Shown here in pieces: positions 1 to 8,243 of a stretch of 43,424 bases of DNA. A program made the translations under genes and the position numbers. The stretch spans positions 1-43,424 of the forward strand of contig JAHCII010000018.1 of assembly GCA_026129305.1 (NCBI GenBank), read 5' to 3'. This DNA is from Anaerolineales bacterium (lineage in GTDB: Bacteria > Chloroflexota > Anaerolineae > Anaerolineales > UBA11579). The notes under the pieces were generated by a model. It was not told the origin of the DNA. It made no database searches and was given only the letters and a program-made list of their open reading frames with translations. The first letter of the stretch is position 1, and each line of letters starts with the position of its first letter.

Positions 1-94
1 ATTCGTCCAAATACTCTTGCCCTACAAAAGCCTTTTCCAAGTCCTTTTTGCCCATCTTAACTATCCCTTTAATCAGCTTCTTTAAGAATCCCAT
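1..94 (-). CDS. Partial hypothetical protein (N-terminal 31 residues)
   Basis: Reading leftward from an ATG at 94, an open frame runs off the window edge. It begins MGFLKKLIKGIVKMGKKDLE and is very lysine-rich. A good ribosome binding site (GAGGA) lies about 9 bases upstream of the ATG, which is the main reason to call it. The base composition is more AT-rich than in the neighbouring genes. It lies downstream of, and in the same direction as, the dehydrogenase gene at 137-1171, so it could be the last gene of that transcript. Too little is visible to assign a family. The call rests on the start signal and the absence of stops. Confidence 0.5.
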   Translation of the reverse strand, partial: MGFLKKLIKGIVKMGKKDLEKAFVGQEYLDE

Positions 95-136
95 TTTATG
101 CTTCCTCGCGCAGTTCTTTATAAGGCATGACTTAGA

Positions 137-1171
137 TTACTCTTGTTCAATTTCCAGCAATATCTTGCCCAGCTGCTGGCCGGCTTCCATGCGTGCATGG
201 GCGGCAGCAGCCTCCGCCAGCGGATAGCTGCGGTCGATGATCGGCTGTAGCTGGCCGGCAAACACCAACTGCATCACTTCGGCAAAGTCGGCGAAGCTGC
301 CCATGGTGGACCCTAAAATGCTGAGGTGCTTGGCGAACATGTAGCGGTTGTCGATCTCCACCTTGGGGCCGCTCGTGTTGCCAACGGTTAGCAGGCGGCC
401 ACCCTTGCGCAGCGCGCGCAGGCTGTGCATGAAGGTGGCGCCGACATTGTCCACTACCGCATCCACACCGCGCTTGCCGGTGAGTTGATAGGCCGCCTTG
501 GACCAGTCTTCCTGGCTGCGATCGATGACATGGTCGGCGCCCAGCTGCGCCGCAAGCTCCAGCTTGGCTGTGCTGGAGCCGACTACGATGACCTGCAAGC
601 CGAGGTGCTTCCCGATCTGGATGCTGGCCGTGTTGACCCCACCGGAGGCGCCCACGATCAACAATGTTTCGCCGGCTTGCAGACGGCCGCGCTTGACCAG
701 CGAGTGCCAGGCGGTGACGTAGACCAGCGCCGCGGCCGCCGCTTTGTCGTAGGGGAAGTCGCCGGGGATCTCCAATAAATTGCTCGCCGGCACTGCCACA
801 TATTGGGCATAGGTGCCCGGCAGGCTTTCGCCCAGCAACTCCCAATGGCGGCACAGGTTCTCTTGCCCGCTGCGGGTGAACTCGTCTGCTTCCATACAAA
901 TGCTGGCGTTGATCACCACGCGCTGGCCCACTTGCCAGGGGGATACGCCCGGCCCCAACGCGGCCACCTCGCCGGCGCCGTCGGCACCGAGGATGTGGGG
1001 TAGGGGCAGCTGCAGCCCGGGCCAGCCGGCGCGCACGAAGACGTCGGCATGGTTGAGTGCTGCAGCGTACAGCCGCACCAGCACCCAGCCGGCGCGCAGC
1101 GCCGGTTCGGGCTGCTCGCCGTACCGCAGCACGTCCGGGCTGCCGTGTTGTTCGAAATAGGCTGCTTTCAT
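137..1171 (-). CDS. Zinc-independent MDR-family alcohol dehydrogenase / quinone oxidoreductase-like protein
   Basis: This 344-residue protein has the medium-chain dehydrogenase/reductase layout. An N-terminal GroES-like domain contains the HILGADGAGEVAALG segment. A Rossmann domain follows with the NAD(P)-binding stretch LLIVGASGGVNTASIQIGKH near residue 170. The family reduces or oxidises quinones, enones or alcohols with NAD(P)H in the cytoplasm; the substrate cannot be read from the sequence. The paired ligands of a catalytic zinc are not obvious. A TATAAT box at 1184-1189 (minus strand) sits 12 bases upstream of the ATG, giving a very short leader and no Shine-Dalgarno sequence. It is divergent from the small membrane protein gene to its right. 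Family assignment is firm, substrate unknown. Confidence 0.85.
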   Translation of the reverse strand: MKAAYFEQHGSPDVLRYGEQPEPALRAGWVLVRLYAAALNHADVFVRAGWPGLQLPLPHILGADGAGEVAALGPGVSPWQVGQRVVINASICMEADEFTRSGQENLCRHWELLGESLPGTYAQYVAVPASNLLEIPGDFPYDKAAAAALVYVTAWHSLVKRGRLQAGETLLIVGASGGVNTASIQIGKHLGLQVIVVGSSTAKLELAAQLGADHVIDRSQEDWSKAAYQLTGKRGVDAVVDNVGATFMHSLRALRKGGRLLTVGNTSGPKVEIDNRYMFAKHLSILGSTMGSFADFAEVMQLVFAGQLQPIIDRSYPLAEAAAAHARMEAGQQLGKILLEIEQE

Positions 1172-1183
1172 GGGTGAATGCTG

Positions 1184-1189
1184 ATTATA
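1184..1189 (-). promoter_or_regulatory. -10 box of the MDR dehydrogenase gene
   Basis: A perfect TATAAT is read on the minus strand 12 bases before the ATG at 1171. No convincing -35 element is seen. The predicted leader is only about 5 bases. Confidence 0.5.
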
Positions 1190-1241
1190 CTAGGCGGGCT
1201 GCGGCTGCCTTTTGCAGGCGGCCGGCAGCGAGGAGAGGAAC

Positions 1242-1625
1242 TTGGCAGAGTGGTCGGTTTTTGTGCACCAGCGGCTGGCGATAACGGCCCTGTATTACTT
1301 CCTGGTCATCTCGGTTTGGGGCTACTACCGCTTCTTCCGGCGCCAGGGCCTCGACTCGACCTATTGGGGCGCCTTGGCGATCGCAGAGCTGATCCTGGTG
1401 GGCGAGGCCTTGCTGGGCCTGGTGATGTGGTTCCAGGGCTTTCGGCCAGCACAGGGCTGGCTGCACCTGCTGTACGGCGCCATCATTCCGGTGCTGATCC
1501 CGGCCACCTATTTCTATACCCAAGCGCGTGCAGGACGGCCCGAGATTCTGGTGTATAGTACTGCCGCCATAATTACATGCGGGCTGATCATCCGAGCCAT
1601 ATATACGGCTCAGGTGCCGTTCTAA
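1242..1625 (+). CDS. Small integral membrane protein (about four TM segments), unknown function
   Basis: The encoded protein is about 127 residues and almost entirely hydrophobic. Four likely membrane segments are visible, including ALYYFLVISVWGYY near the start and EILVYSTAAIITCGLIIRAI near the end. I chose TTG at 1242 because a strong AGGAGAGGAA ribosome binding site (1231-1240) lies just before it. An in-frame TTG at 1212 is the alternative, but it would place the binding site inside the gene. The gene precedes the cytochrome bc operon but is separated from it by that operon's own promoter. No family is recognised; a link to respiration would be inference from position only. Confidence 0.7.
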   Translation: MAEWSVFVHQRLAITALYYFLVISVWGYYRFFRRQGLDSTYWGALAIAELILVGEALLGLVMWFQGFRPAQGWLHLLYGAIIPVLIPATYFYTQARAGRPEILVYSTAAIITCGLIIRAIYTAQVPF

Positions 1626-1636
1626 GCTGCTTTTGC

Positions 1637-1665
1637 TTGTCAGCAAAATCCAGTAGTGATAAAAT
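1637..1665 (+). promoter_or_regulatory. Sigma70-type promoter of the cytochrome bc operon
   Basis: TTGTCA (1637-1642), a 17-base spacer and TAAAAT (1660-1665) make a near-consensus promoter. The predicted start near 1672 leaves a leader of about 35 bases with a GGAGGA binding site before the Rieske gene. A TTTTGCT/AGCAAAA hairpin at 1631-1648 overlaps the -35 element. Confidence 0.6.
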
Positions 1666-1706
1666 ACGCAAGTTAAGTTTTGTAAGATATTCGGAGGACG
1701 ATCCGC

Positions 1707-2288
1707 ATGACAGAAGCTGCCGCTCCCGCCGGCCAGGCAGAGCAATCCCCTAGTGAAGAGAGCGAACTGAAGCTCAATCGCCGAGAGTTTCTCAACATCG
1801 CCTGGCTAGCTTCGCTGGGCTTCCTCACCCTGAGCCTGGGCGGTATCACTATTTTGTTTGCCATGCCGCGTTTCCGTGAAGGCGAGTTCGGCGGCATGTT
1901 CACCGCCGGCACGGTTGGCCAGGCGCCGGCCGTGAACACCACCCCGGAGAATTTTGCCAAGCTGAAGTTTTGGCTGTCCAACACGCCGGAAGGTCTGATG
2001 GCCCTCTACAAGGTTTGTCCGCATTTGGGCTGCCTGTATTCCTGGAACGACCAGGAATTCAAGTTCATTTGCCCCTGCCACGGTTCCCAGTATGAGCACA
2101 ATGGCGACTACATCCTGGGCCCAGCCCCGCGCAGCCTGGACCACTTTGTGATCCGCATTGAGGACGAAAATGGCACTGTGTTGGCGCAAACCCCGACAGA
2201 GGGTGGCCCGGTTGCCCTGCCGGATAACCCCAACGCCGTCATTCGTATTGATACTGGCAGCCGTATCCTCGGCGAGACCCACGGCTAA
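1707..2288 (+). CDS. Rieske iron-sulfur protein of a cytochrome bc complex
   Basis: This 193-residue subunit carries the [2Fe-2S] cluster that takes electrons from quinol and passes them to the c-type cytochrome. The cluster motifs are intact: CPHLGC near residue 105 and CPCHGSQY near residue 127. The N-terminus has an RREFL Tat-like sequence near residue 25 followed by one membrane anchor (LASLGFLTLSLGGITILFAM), so the cluster domain faces the outside. The start is the ATG after a GGAGGA site. It is the first gene of the operon with fused cytochrome b and a diheme cytochrome c. The cluster domain matches ordinary bc/b6f Rieske proteins. Confidence 0.93.
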   Translation: MTEAAAPAGQAEQSPSEESELKLNRREFLNIAWLASLGFLTLSLGGITILFAMPRFREGEFGGMFTAGTVGQAPAVNTTPENFAKLKFWLSNTPEGLMALYKVCPHLGCLYSWNDQEFKFICPCHGSQYEHNGDYILGPAPRSLDHFVIRIEDENGTVLAQTPTEGGPVALPDNPNAVIRIDTGSRILGETHG

Positions 2289-2315
2289 TTCGCCTATTGT
2301 GTGCGGAGAGAGTTC

Positions 2316-4058
2316 ATGATCAACAGCTTAATCAAGCGCTTTAACATTCCGCCGCGTGATCAATGGCGCGAAGCGATCGGGAAACTGATCGACGACCGCG
2401 TGCGCATCATCACCGCCGGCCTGAGCATCCGCGAGTTGCGCGCCATCATGCGCGGCGACCCGCCGACCGAAAAGCCCAATCCGCGCTACAAAGTCATCAC
2501 CACCAGCTTCGTAGCCCACTTGCGTCCGCGTTATTACCCGGCGGCGGCCACTTGGTTTACCCATACACTGCGCTTGGGCTTCTTCACCACTTTCTTCTTC
2601 GTGCTGGAGATCATCACCGGCATCGTCCTGATGGTGTACTACATCCCCTTCCCGGACCAGGCGTACGGCTCCGTGCTGGCCATCGAAAGCAACGTTTTCC
2701 TCGGCGAGTTCTTGCGTGATATGCACCGCCTGGGCGCCGAAGCGATGGTGGTGTTCAGTTGGCTGCATTTGCTGCGCACATATTTCACCGGCTCCTACAA
2801 GGGTCCACGCAGCTTCACATGGTTGACCGGTGTGATCCTGTTGCTGATCACGGCCTGGCTGAGCTTCACCGGCTACCTGCTGCCCTGGGACCAGTTGGCT
2901 TACTGGGCGGTCACGGTGGGTACCAGCATTACCGAGTCCGGCCCCGTGGTCGGCCCGGCGCTGAACCTGCTGATGCGCGGTGCGCCGGACATTGGCACGG
3001 GCGGTCTGCTGCGCTTCTATCTCCAACACGTCATCCTGATGCCCTTGCTGGCTATCCTGCTGATCAGCATCCACTACTACAAGGTCTCCCGCGAGCACAG
3101 TATCTCGCTGCCGGCGGTGGTGGAAGAGACTGAGATGGATCCGGAGAAGAAGAAAGAGGCCACCCGGCGTATCGACCTGATCCCGGACCTGCTTTCCCAC
3201 GAGCTCTTCCTGATCGCCCTGGGTCTTTTCATTACTGTGGCGATTCTGTACTTCCGCGGCTTCGCTTCTCCACTCGAAACGCACGCCAACCCGCAGCAAA
3301 CACCGTTGGACACCAAGGCGCCTTGGTACTTCTGGTGGCTGCAGGGCATCCTCAAGATCGACCCGGCCAGCATCATTGAGAACCTGGTCAATCCGCTGTT
3401 CGAGATGTTTGGCCTGAGTTACCGCGTGGAATTGAGCCGCTTGCTGGATAGCAAGTTCATCATGGGTTTGATGGTGCCACCGGCGCTGGTGCTACTGTTG
3501 ATGGCGATCCCCTACATCGACCGCAATCCTTCCCGCCTGGCTCGCAAACGCCCCTTCGCGATTGCCTGGGGCGTGGCTTGGATCTTCATCGTCCTGGTGC
3601 TCAGCTATATGGGTACACCGGAGTATGGCATTGAGACCCCCGCCGCCACGCGCATCATCCAGGACCTGGCGCCTGAAGAAGGTGAAGGCCCGTTGCGCCT
3701 GATCCCGTATCCAGAGCTGGAAAACCGCCAGATGGAGTACATCGTCGGCCAGGACTACGGCACGGATCTCTGCCCGGGTCTCAGCTACTATCCGGACCCC
3801 GAAAGCCATCCCAACGACATTGTGGTGGGCTGCCCGCATCTGACCGAGGTCTTCCAGACTTTCAGTCGCCGTTTGATCGACGCTCAGATCGATGGCCGCC
3901 TGCCGGGCTTGAACGCCAAGCTGATCGTGGAGCAACTGCAGGCGGATGTGGTCAAGGTCACTCCGCATGTCGAGTGGACTGACCCCAGCACGGGCCAGGC
4001 ACAGACCTACTACCACATCTACTTCCTGCATAAAGACCGGGCCATGGATGCCCATTAG
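2316..4058 (+). CDS. Cytochrome b, long form with unusual C-terminal extracytoplasmic domain
   Basis: This is the quinol-oxidising, diheme membrane subunit of the bc complex, about 580 residues. The N-terminal half holds the four-helix heme b core, with histidine-bearing segments MHRLGAEAMVVFSWLHLLRT and YLQHVILMPLLAILLISIHY. The middle part resembles subunit IV of b6f complexes (a KAPWYFWWLQGIL motif). The two are fused in one chain. After the last membrane helix about 120 residues remain, a soluble tail with two cysteines (DLCPG and VVGCPHL) but no CXXCH motif. I chose ATG 2316 because GGAGAG lies just upstream; an in-frame GTG at 2301 precedes that site. It sits 27 bases after the Rieske stop. 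The function of the tail is unknown. Confidence 0.92.
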   Translation: MINSLIKRFNIPPRDQWREAIGKLIDDRVRIITAGLSIRELRAIMRGDPPTEKPNPRYKVITTSFVAHLRPRYYPAAATWFTHTLRLGFFTTFFFVLEIITGIVLMVYYIPFPDQAYGSVLAIESNVFLGEFLRDMHRLGAEAMVVFSWLHLLRTYFTGSYKGPRSFTWLTGVILLLITAWLSFTGYLLPWDQLAYWAVTVGTSITESGPVVGPALNLLMRGAPDIGTGGLLRFYLQHVILMPLLAILLISIHYYKVSREHSISLPAVVEETEMDPEKKKEATRRIDLIPDLLSHELFLIALGLFITVAILYFRGFASPLETHANPQQTPLDTKAPWYFWWLQGILKIDPASIIENLVNPLFEMFGLSYRVELSRLLDSKFIMGLMVPPALVLLLMAIPYIDRNPSRLARKRPFAIAWGVAWIFIVLVLSYMGTPEYGIETPAATRIIQDLAPEEGEGPLRLIPYPELENRQMEYIVGQDYGTDLCPGLSYYPDPESHPNDIVVGCPHLTEVFQTFSRRLIDAQIDGRLPGLNAKLIVEQLQADVVKVTPHVEWTDPSTGQAQTYYHIYFLHKDRAMDAH

Positions 4059-4080
4059 TACCAAGGAGATTTACTAGGCA

Positions 4081-4887
4081 ATGAAACGCATTCAACTGGA
4101 AATCGTCCTCGGTACTCTCTTGGTCCTGCTGACCACAGCCATGGTGGTGGTGCTCGGCTTCCGTGAGCCCCAGCGGCTTGAGCAATACGTGGTGCAGCAG
4201 CGCGCCGAGTTGATCGAGTTTGGCGCCACCGTCTTCACCAACAACTGCACCAGCTGCCACGGCTCTCTTGGCCAGGGTGTGGCGGGTGTGGCTCCCAGCC
4301 TGCGCGACGCGCACTTCTTCACGGAGCGCTTGGCGGAGGTGGGTTGGCAGGGCGGCCTGGAGGATTACATCATTTCCGTGGTCACCACCGGCCGTCAGAT
4401 CTCCACCCGGCCGCAGCTTTACGCTGGCATGACCGGCCAAGCGCCGGTGATGCCGACCTGGTCGGAGAAGTTCGGCGGCCCTTTGCGTGACGATCAAATT
4501 CGGGCGGTGGCCGCCTTCATCATGAATTTTGAGCCCTATGCGCTGGGTCTAGTGCCCACCGCTGTGCCGCTCGGCCCGGTGGTGGATGAATCCACGCCTG
4601 AGGGTCGCGGCCAGGTCGTCTTCGCTGCCCAGGGTTGTACGGCTTGTCACGCCATCAGTGGGCTGAGTACTGGCAATGTTGGCCCTGTTCTGGACGGTCT
4701 GGCCAGCCGCGCTGGCAACACAGTGGCAGGGCTGAGCGCCGAAGAATACATCCACCAGTCCATCGTGGATCCGAATGCTTACATCGTGCCTGGTTTTGCC
4801 GAGGGCATCATGCCGCAGAACTTTGCTGAGCTGATGAGCGAAGACCAGCTGAATGACTTGGTAGCCTTCCTGCTAACCTTGGAATAA
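4081..4887 (+). CDS. Membrane-anchored diheme cytochrome c of the bc complex
   Basis: This 268-residue protein has one N-terminal hydrophobic anchor (residues about 7-24) and two cytochrome c domains with CXXCH heme sites, CTSCHGS near residue 56 and CTACHAI near residue 188. Distal methionines are plausible in APVMPTW and GIMPQNF. It would accept electrons from the Rieske cluster outside the membrane and hand them to a terminal acceptor. It is the third gene of the operon, 22 bases after cytochrome b, preceded by AAGGAG. A diheme c subunit in place of cytochrome c1 or f is known from actinobacterial and other bc complexes. No oxidase genes are in the window. Confidence 0.92.
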   Translation: MKRIQLEIVLGTLLVLLTTAMVVVLGFREPQRLEQYVVQQRAELIEFGATVFTNNCTSCHGSLGQGVAGVAPSLRDAHFFTERLAEVGWQGGLEDYIISVVTTGRQISTRPQLYAGMTGQAPVMPTWSEKFGGPLRDDQIRAVAAFIMNFEPYALGLVPTAVPLGPVVDESTPEGRGQVVFAAQGCTACHAISGLSTGNVGPVLDGLASRAGNTVAGLSAEEYIHQSIVDPNAYIVPGFAEGIMPQNFAELMSEDQLNDLVAFLLTLE

Positions 4888-4906
4888 ACTTTTTGGCTTG
4901 GTTTCA

Positions 4907-4936
4907 AAACGCCCCTCCGCCCGGAGGGGCGTTTTT
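4907..4936 (+). terminator. Intrinsic terminator of the cytochrome bc operon
   Basis: A GC-rich stem, AACGCCCCTCCG paired with CGGAGGGGCGTT, is followed by a T run. It lies 20 bases after the cytochrome c stop. Confidence 0.9.
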
Positions 4937-4995
4937 GTAACCGGCTCTTCATACTTTGACGATATACTTTTGAGGCTGCTTCAACCCCCAAACTT

Positions 4996-5907
4996 ATGAA
5001 ACGCATTGTTGGAATCACTTTATTGCTCTTGCTGGTCTCTATGGCTTTGTTGGCTGCGCAGCGCGGCCAGCCGGTGGAGCAGGTGATTGGCGACCCCTTG
5101 TCAGGGGCCTTGATTTATGACAATTGGATTCTGGTTCTTGACCGGGAACCGCCCGAAGGAGACCATCCTCTGTGGAGCCGGCAGGATTTCAACAAACGAT
5201 CTGGAGTAGGCACCTGGCGTTGCAGCACTTGTCACGGCTGGGATTACAAAGGAGCTGACGGCGCCTATGGCTTGTACTCCACGAACTACACCGGGTTTCC
5301 GGGTCTGCAGCGCGCCGTAGGGGCTAGCCATGAGCAAGTACTGAGCTGGCTGAACGGCTCTCAGAATTCGGCGCACAACTTTTTGGGCTTGACAAACGCC
5401 AGCGCCCTTAACGACCTGGCGGCCTTTCTGCGTACGCAGCAGGTGGATATGGATCTTTTGATCGATCCTGAGACCGGCGCCTCGTTGGGGGATACTCAGC
5501 GCGGCCAGGCGCTCTATGCACAAAGTTGCACTTTTTGTCATGGAGAGGATGGCCAGTTGATTAACTTCGGCACCCAGAGCAACCCCCTGTATTTAGGGGA
5601 TCGGGCTGTGGCTGAACCCTGGCAGACGATGCACAAAATTCGGTTTGGCACCCCTACTGACTCACCCATGCCAGCCTACGAAAGTATGGACTGGTCATTG
5701 CGCATGATGGCAGATGTTTTAGCTTATGCACAAAGCCTGCCATTGGGCAACCCCGACTACTTGGCTATTACTTCTGCAAGCTCTCGTATCACAGGGAACG
5801 AGCAGCAGGCAGAGATGGAACTGATCGTTTGGGCCGCGGGAGCATTGATGGCGTTGCTCGCACTGAACATTGCGGGGGATATTTACTTCAGGAGCAAGAC
5901 CAAATAG
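4996..5907 (+). CDS. Diheme c-type cytochrome, membrane-anchored at both ends
   Basis: This 303-residue protein begins with a signal or anchor segment (MKRIVGITLLLLLVSMALLA) and ends with another hydrophobic helix followed by a basic tail (about residues 275-303). Two heme sites are visible: CSTCHGW near residue 76 and CTFCHGEDG near residue 178. The second domain resembles a class I cytochrome c; the first has an unusual extended region. It lies after the terminator of the bc operon, so it is transcribed separately, but its position suggests an electron-transfer partner of that complex. The reaction is not determinable. AT content is slightly higher than in the operon upstream. Confidence 0.85.
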   Translation: MKRIVGITLLLLLVSMALLAAQRGQPVEQVIGDPLSGALIYDNWILVLDREPPEGDHPLWSRQDFNKRSGVGTWRCSTCHGWDYKGADGAYGLYSTNYTGFPGLQRAVGASHEQVLSWLNGSQNSAHNFLGLTNASALNDLAAFLRTQQVDMDLLIDPETGASLGDTQRGQALYAQSCTFCHGEDGQLINFGTQSNPLYLGDRAVAEPWQTMHKIRFGTPTDSPMPAYESMDWSLRMMADVLAYAQSLPLGNPDYLAITSASSRITGNEQQAEMELIVWAAGALMALLALNIAGDIYFRSKTK

Positions 5908-5937
5908 CTGGCTCGCGGGTTGGGTAAAATCTGGCTC

Positions 5938-7332
5938 ATGACCCCCAGACACATTCGTTGGTTGGCGCTGGCTACTGCTGTTGTGGTCTTGTTGGCTGGC
6001 TACGCCTCGCTGACCAAAACCGTCACGATTGTGGCCGATGGCCGCGTCACCACCATCCTGACCCGGGCGCTGACCGTGGGGGCCGCGGTGGCTGAGGCCG
6101 GTATCCACCTGGCGGCTGAGGACAGCACCAATCCCCATCGTCTTTTGCCGATCAATGATCAATTGGTGATCGGTGTGCGCCGGGCGGCCCGCATTCAACT
6201 GACCGCTGACGGACAGACGTATGCCATGCGCGGCAGTGAGCGCAGTTTGGATCGCCTTTTGGCCGAGTGGGGGCTGAGCCCTGGCCCCCAAGACCGCATC
6301 CTGCTGGTGGGCCAGGTGTTGGACCCGGCAGCCGAGCTGCCTGTTGCGCCCTTCTTGAGCTTGGAATTGCGCCGAGCGGTCAGCTTCTCCTTGCAAGAGG
6401 ACGGAGTGCCGCGTACTCTCAGCAGTTCGGCCAGCACACTGGGCGAGGCCCTGTCCGAGCACGGCATCCCGCTGCAGGCGGCCGACCAGCTGCAGCCGGC
6501 GGCGGAGACGCCGCTGGTGGCCGGCCTGCAGGCCGTACTGACGCGAGCCCAGCCGCTGCAAGTGATGGTGGGCGATGAGGTGTTGGCTTTGCACACTACG
6601 GCCACCACGGTCGGCGAGGCTTTGGCGCAAGTGGGGCTGGCGCTGCAGGGTCTGGATTACAGCCAACCCGCGACGGATGAACCCCTGCCCAGCGATGGAC
6701 AGATCCGCATCATCCGTGTTCACGAGGAAGTGGCGCTGACTCAGCAAATCGTTCCGTTTGAAACCGAATGGGTCGAAAACCCGGAAGCGGAACTGGACAG
6801 CACCACGATCATTCAGCTCGGCCAGAATGGCGTTTCCGCCGCCCGCGAACGTATCCGCTATGAGGATGGCGAGGAAGTCTCACGCTCGCAAGAGGATCTG
6901 CGTACGCTGACCGAGCCGCAGAACCAGATCACCGGTTATGGCAGCAAGATTGTGATCCATACCGAGGTGGTGGACGGCGTGGAAATTGAGTATTACCGCA
7001 AAGTCACGGTGTTTACGACTTGGTACTCCGCTTGCAATCTGGGCCTGGGTACCGACGTGTGCGGCTACACTACGGCTTCCGGCTTGCCGATGAGGCGTGG
7101 CATGATCGGCACCTACCGCAACTGGTACAACGCCACCAAGTTCGCCACTGTGTATGTGCCCGGTTACGGCCCAGGCACAATCGCCGACATTGGAAGTTAC
7201 AGTGACCGCAGTGTGCCCTGGATCGATCTGGGCTTTGACGAAGATGAACCGCATACCTGGACTGCCCGCTATGTGACCTTGTACTTCACTACGCCGGTGC
7301 CGTCCTACGTCCCCCCGATCTGGCCGCCCTAA
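5938..7332 (+). CDS. G5/DUF348 and 3D-domain surface protein (YabE/RpfB-like)
   Basis: The protein (about 464 residues) has an N-terminal membrane segment (WLALATAVVVLLAGYASL), then several DUF348 ubiquitin-like repeats, each with the TVGEAL-type motif, then a G5-like region around residues 255-340, and a C-terminal 3D domain. The 3D domain has three conserved aspartates, seen here in TIADIGSYSDRSVPWIDLGF. Relatives such as YabE and RpfB bind or cleave peptidoglycan outside the cell. No separate lysozyme-like domain is present, so the 3D domain is the likely catalytic part. Start ATG 5938 is preferred over an in-frame TTG at 5920. Its stop overlaps the rsmA start (TAATG), so the two are probably co-transcribed. 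Confidence 0.85.
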   Translation: MTPRHIRWLALATAVVVLLAGYASLTKTVTIVADGRVTTILTRALTVGAAVAEAGIHLAAEDSTNPHRLLPINDQLVIGVRRAARIQLTADGQTYAMRGSERSLDRLLAEWGLSPGPQDRILLVGQVLDPAAELPVAPFLSLELRRAVSFSLQEDGVPRTLSSSASTLGEALSEHGIPLQAADQLQPAAETPLVAGLQAVLTRAQPLQVMVGDEVLALHTTATTVGEALAQVGLALQGLDYSQPATDEPLPSDGQIRIIRVHEEVALTQQIVPFETEWVENPEAELDSTTIIQLGQNGVSAARERIRYEDGEEVSRSQEDLRTLTEPQNQITGYGSKIVIHTEVVDGVEIEYYRKVTVFTTWYSACNLGLGTDVCGYTTASGLPMRRGMIGTYRNWYNATKFATVYVPGYGPGTIADIGSYSDRSVPWIDLGFDEDEPHTWTARYVTLYFTTPVPSYVPPIWPP

Positions 7333-8144
7333 TGAGCCTGAACATCCCACAATTGCTGCGCACGCACGGCCTGCGGCCCGACAAGCGTTTGGGCCAAAAC
7401 TTCCTGGTGGATGACAGTCACCTGGAGCGCATTGTAGAGGCGGCCGGCGTGCAGCCCGGCGACGAAGTGCTGGAGGTAGGCCCGGGGCTGGGCTCGCTGA
7501 CCCGCCATTTGGCGGCTGCGGCCCAACGCGTGGTGGCAGTGGAGCTGGATAGCGACTTGCTGCCCGCCTTGCGCAGCGTGCTGGCCGATCGCCCGAATGT
7601 TGAGATCGTGCATGCGGATATCCTCAAGGTAAACCTGAGTCAGCATTTTAGCCAGCCTGGGTTTCTGGTGGTGGCCAACATTCCGTATTATTTGACTTCA
7701 AACTTGATCCGTCACTTATTGGAGGGGGCCTTACGGCCGGCGCGTTTAGCGCTGACCGTGCAAAAGGAAGTGGCCCAACGCGCCTGCGCCGGACCGCCGG
7801 AGATGTCGCTGCTCTCACTGAGTGTTCAGCTCTACGGGCGACCCCAACTGGTTCACCACATTCCGGCGGGCGCCTTTTATCCCGCGCCCAAAGTAGATTC
7901 CGCGTTGTTGTTGATCGACCTGTTTGAAGAGCCGGCGCTCCCCGTAGAAAGCGTGGATGTTTTCTTCAAGCTCGCCAAGGCCGCCTTTGCCCAAAAACGC
8001 AAAACGCTGGCCAATTCGTTGGGCGCCTTGTGGGGCAAGGCTGAAAGCGCCGCTCGCCTGCAGGCAGCGGGCATCGACCCGCGCCGTCGCCCGCAAACGC
8101 TTAGTCTGACGGAGTGGGGGGCGTTGTTGGAGGCGGTGAGCTAA
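7332..8144 (+). CDS. rsmA: 16S rRNA dimethyladenosine transferase RsmA (KsgA)
   Basis: RsmA uses S-adenosylmethionine to dimethylate two adjacent adenines near the 3' end of 16S rRNA during small-subunit assembly. All family marks are present in 270 residues: DKRLGQNFLVD at the start, the SAM-binding VLEVGPGLGSLTRHL, the catalytic NIPYY motif near residue 118, FYPAPKVDSALL, and the C-terminal FAQKRKTLANSL. Length is normal. The ATG overlaps the stop of the preceding surface-protein gene by one base. Pairing of rsmA with a YabE-type gene is also seen in Firmicutes. Confidence 0.96.
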   Translation: MSLNIPQLLRTHGLRPDKRLGQNFLVDDSHLERIVEAAGVQPGDEVLEVGPGLGSLTRHLAAAAQRVVAVELDSDLLPALRSVLADRPNVEIVHADILKVNLSQHFSQPGFLVVANIPYYLTSNLIRHLLEGALRPARLALTVQKEVAQRACAGPPEMSLLSLSVQLYGRPQLVHHIPAGAFYPAPKVDSALLLIDLFEEPALPVESVDVFFKLAKAAFAQKRKTLANSLGALWGKAESAARLQAAGIDPRRRPQTLSLTEWGALLEAVS

Positions 8145-8194
8145 CCGCATCATTGCCTACAGCCTCGATTGTTGGCTCTGTCTGGTCGCCCGCC

Positions 8195-8230
8195 GAGACT
8201 TGCTCGCTGCTTCCGAAGGCTCGCAATGAC
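8195..8230. repeat. Possible dispersed intergenic repeat
   Basis: Between the convergent ends of rsmA and the phosphatase gene, the minus strand reads GTCATTGCGAGCC, then CTTCGGAAGC, then GAGCAAGTCTC. This resembles short dispersed repeats of the GTCATTGCGAG...CAATCTC type that I recall from many bacterial genomes. Only one copy is seen in the window, so calling it a repeat is inference. Confidence 0.3.
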
Positions 8231-8243
8231 GGCGGAACAGAAC

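Noticed and set aside
137..1171. The dehydrogenase as the missing NAD+-recycling enzyme of the microcompartment
   Set aside because: It is 23 kb away, is of the quinone-oxidoreductase type and has no encapsulation helix at either end.
7332..8144. Methyltransferase as the antibiotic-resistance enzyme Erm
   Set aside because: The DKRLGQNFLVD start and FYPAPKVDSALL motif are those of housekeeping RsmA.
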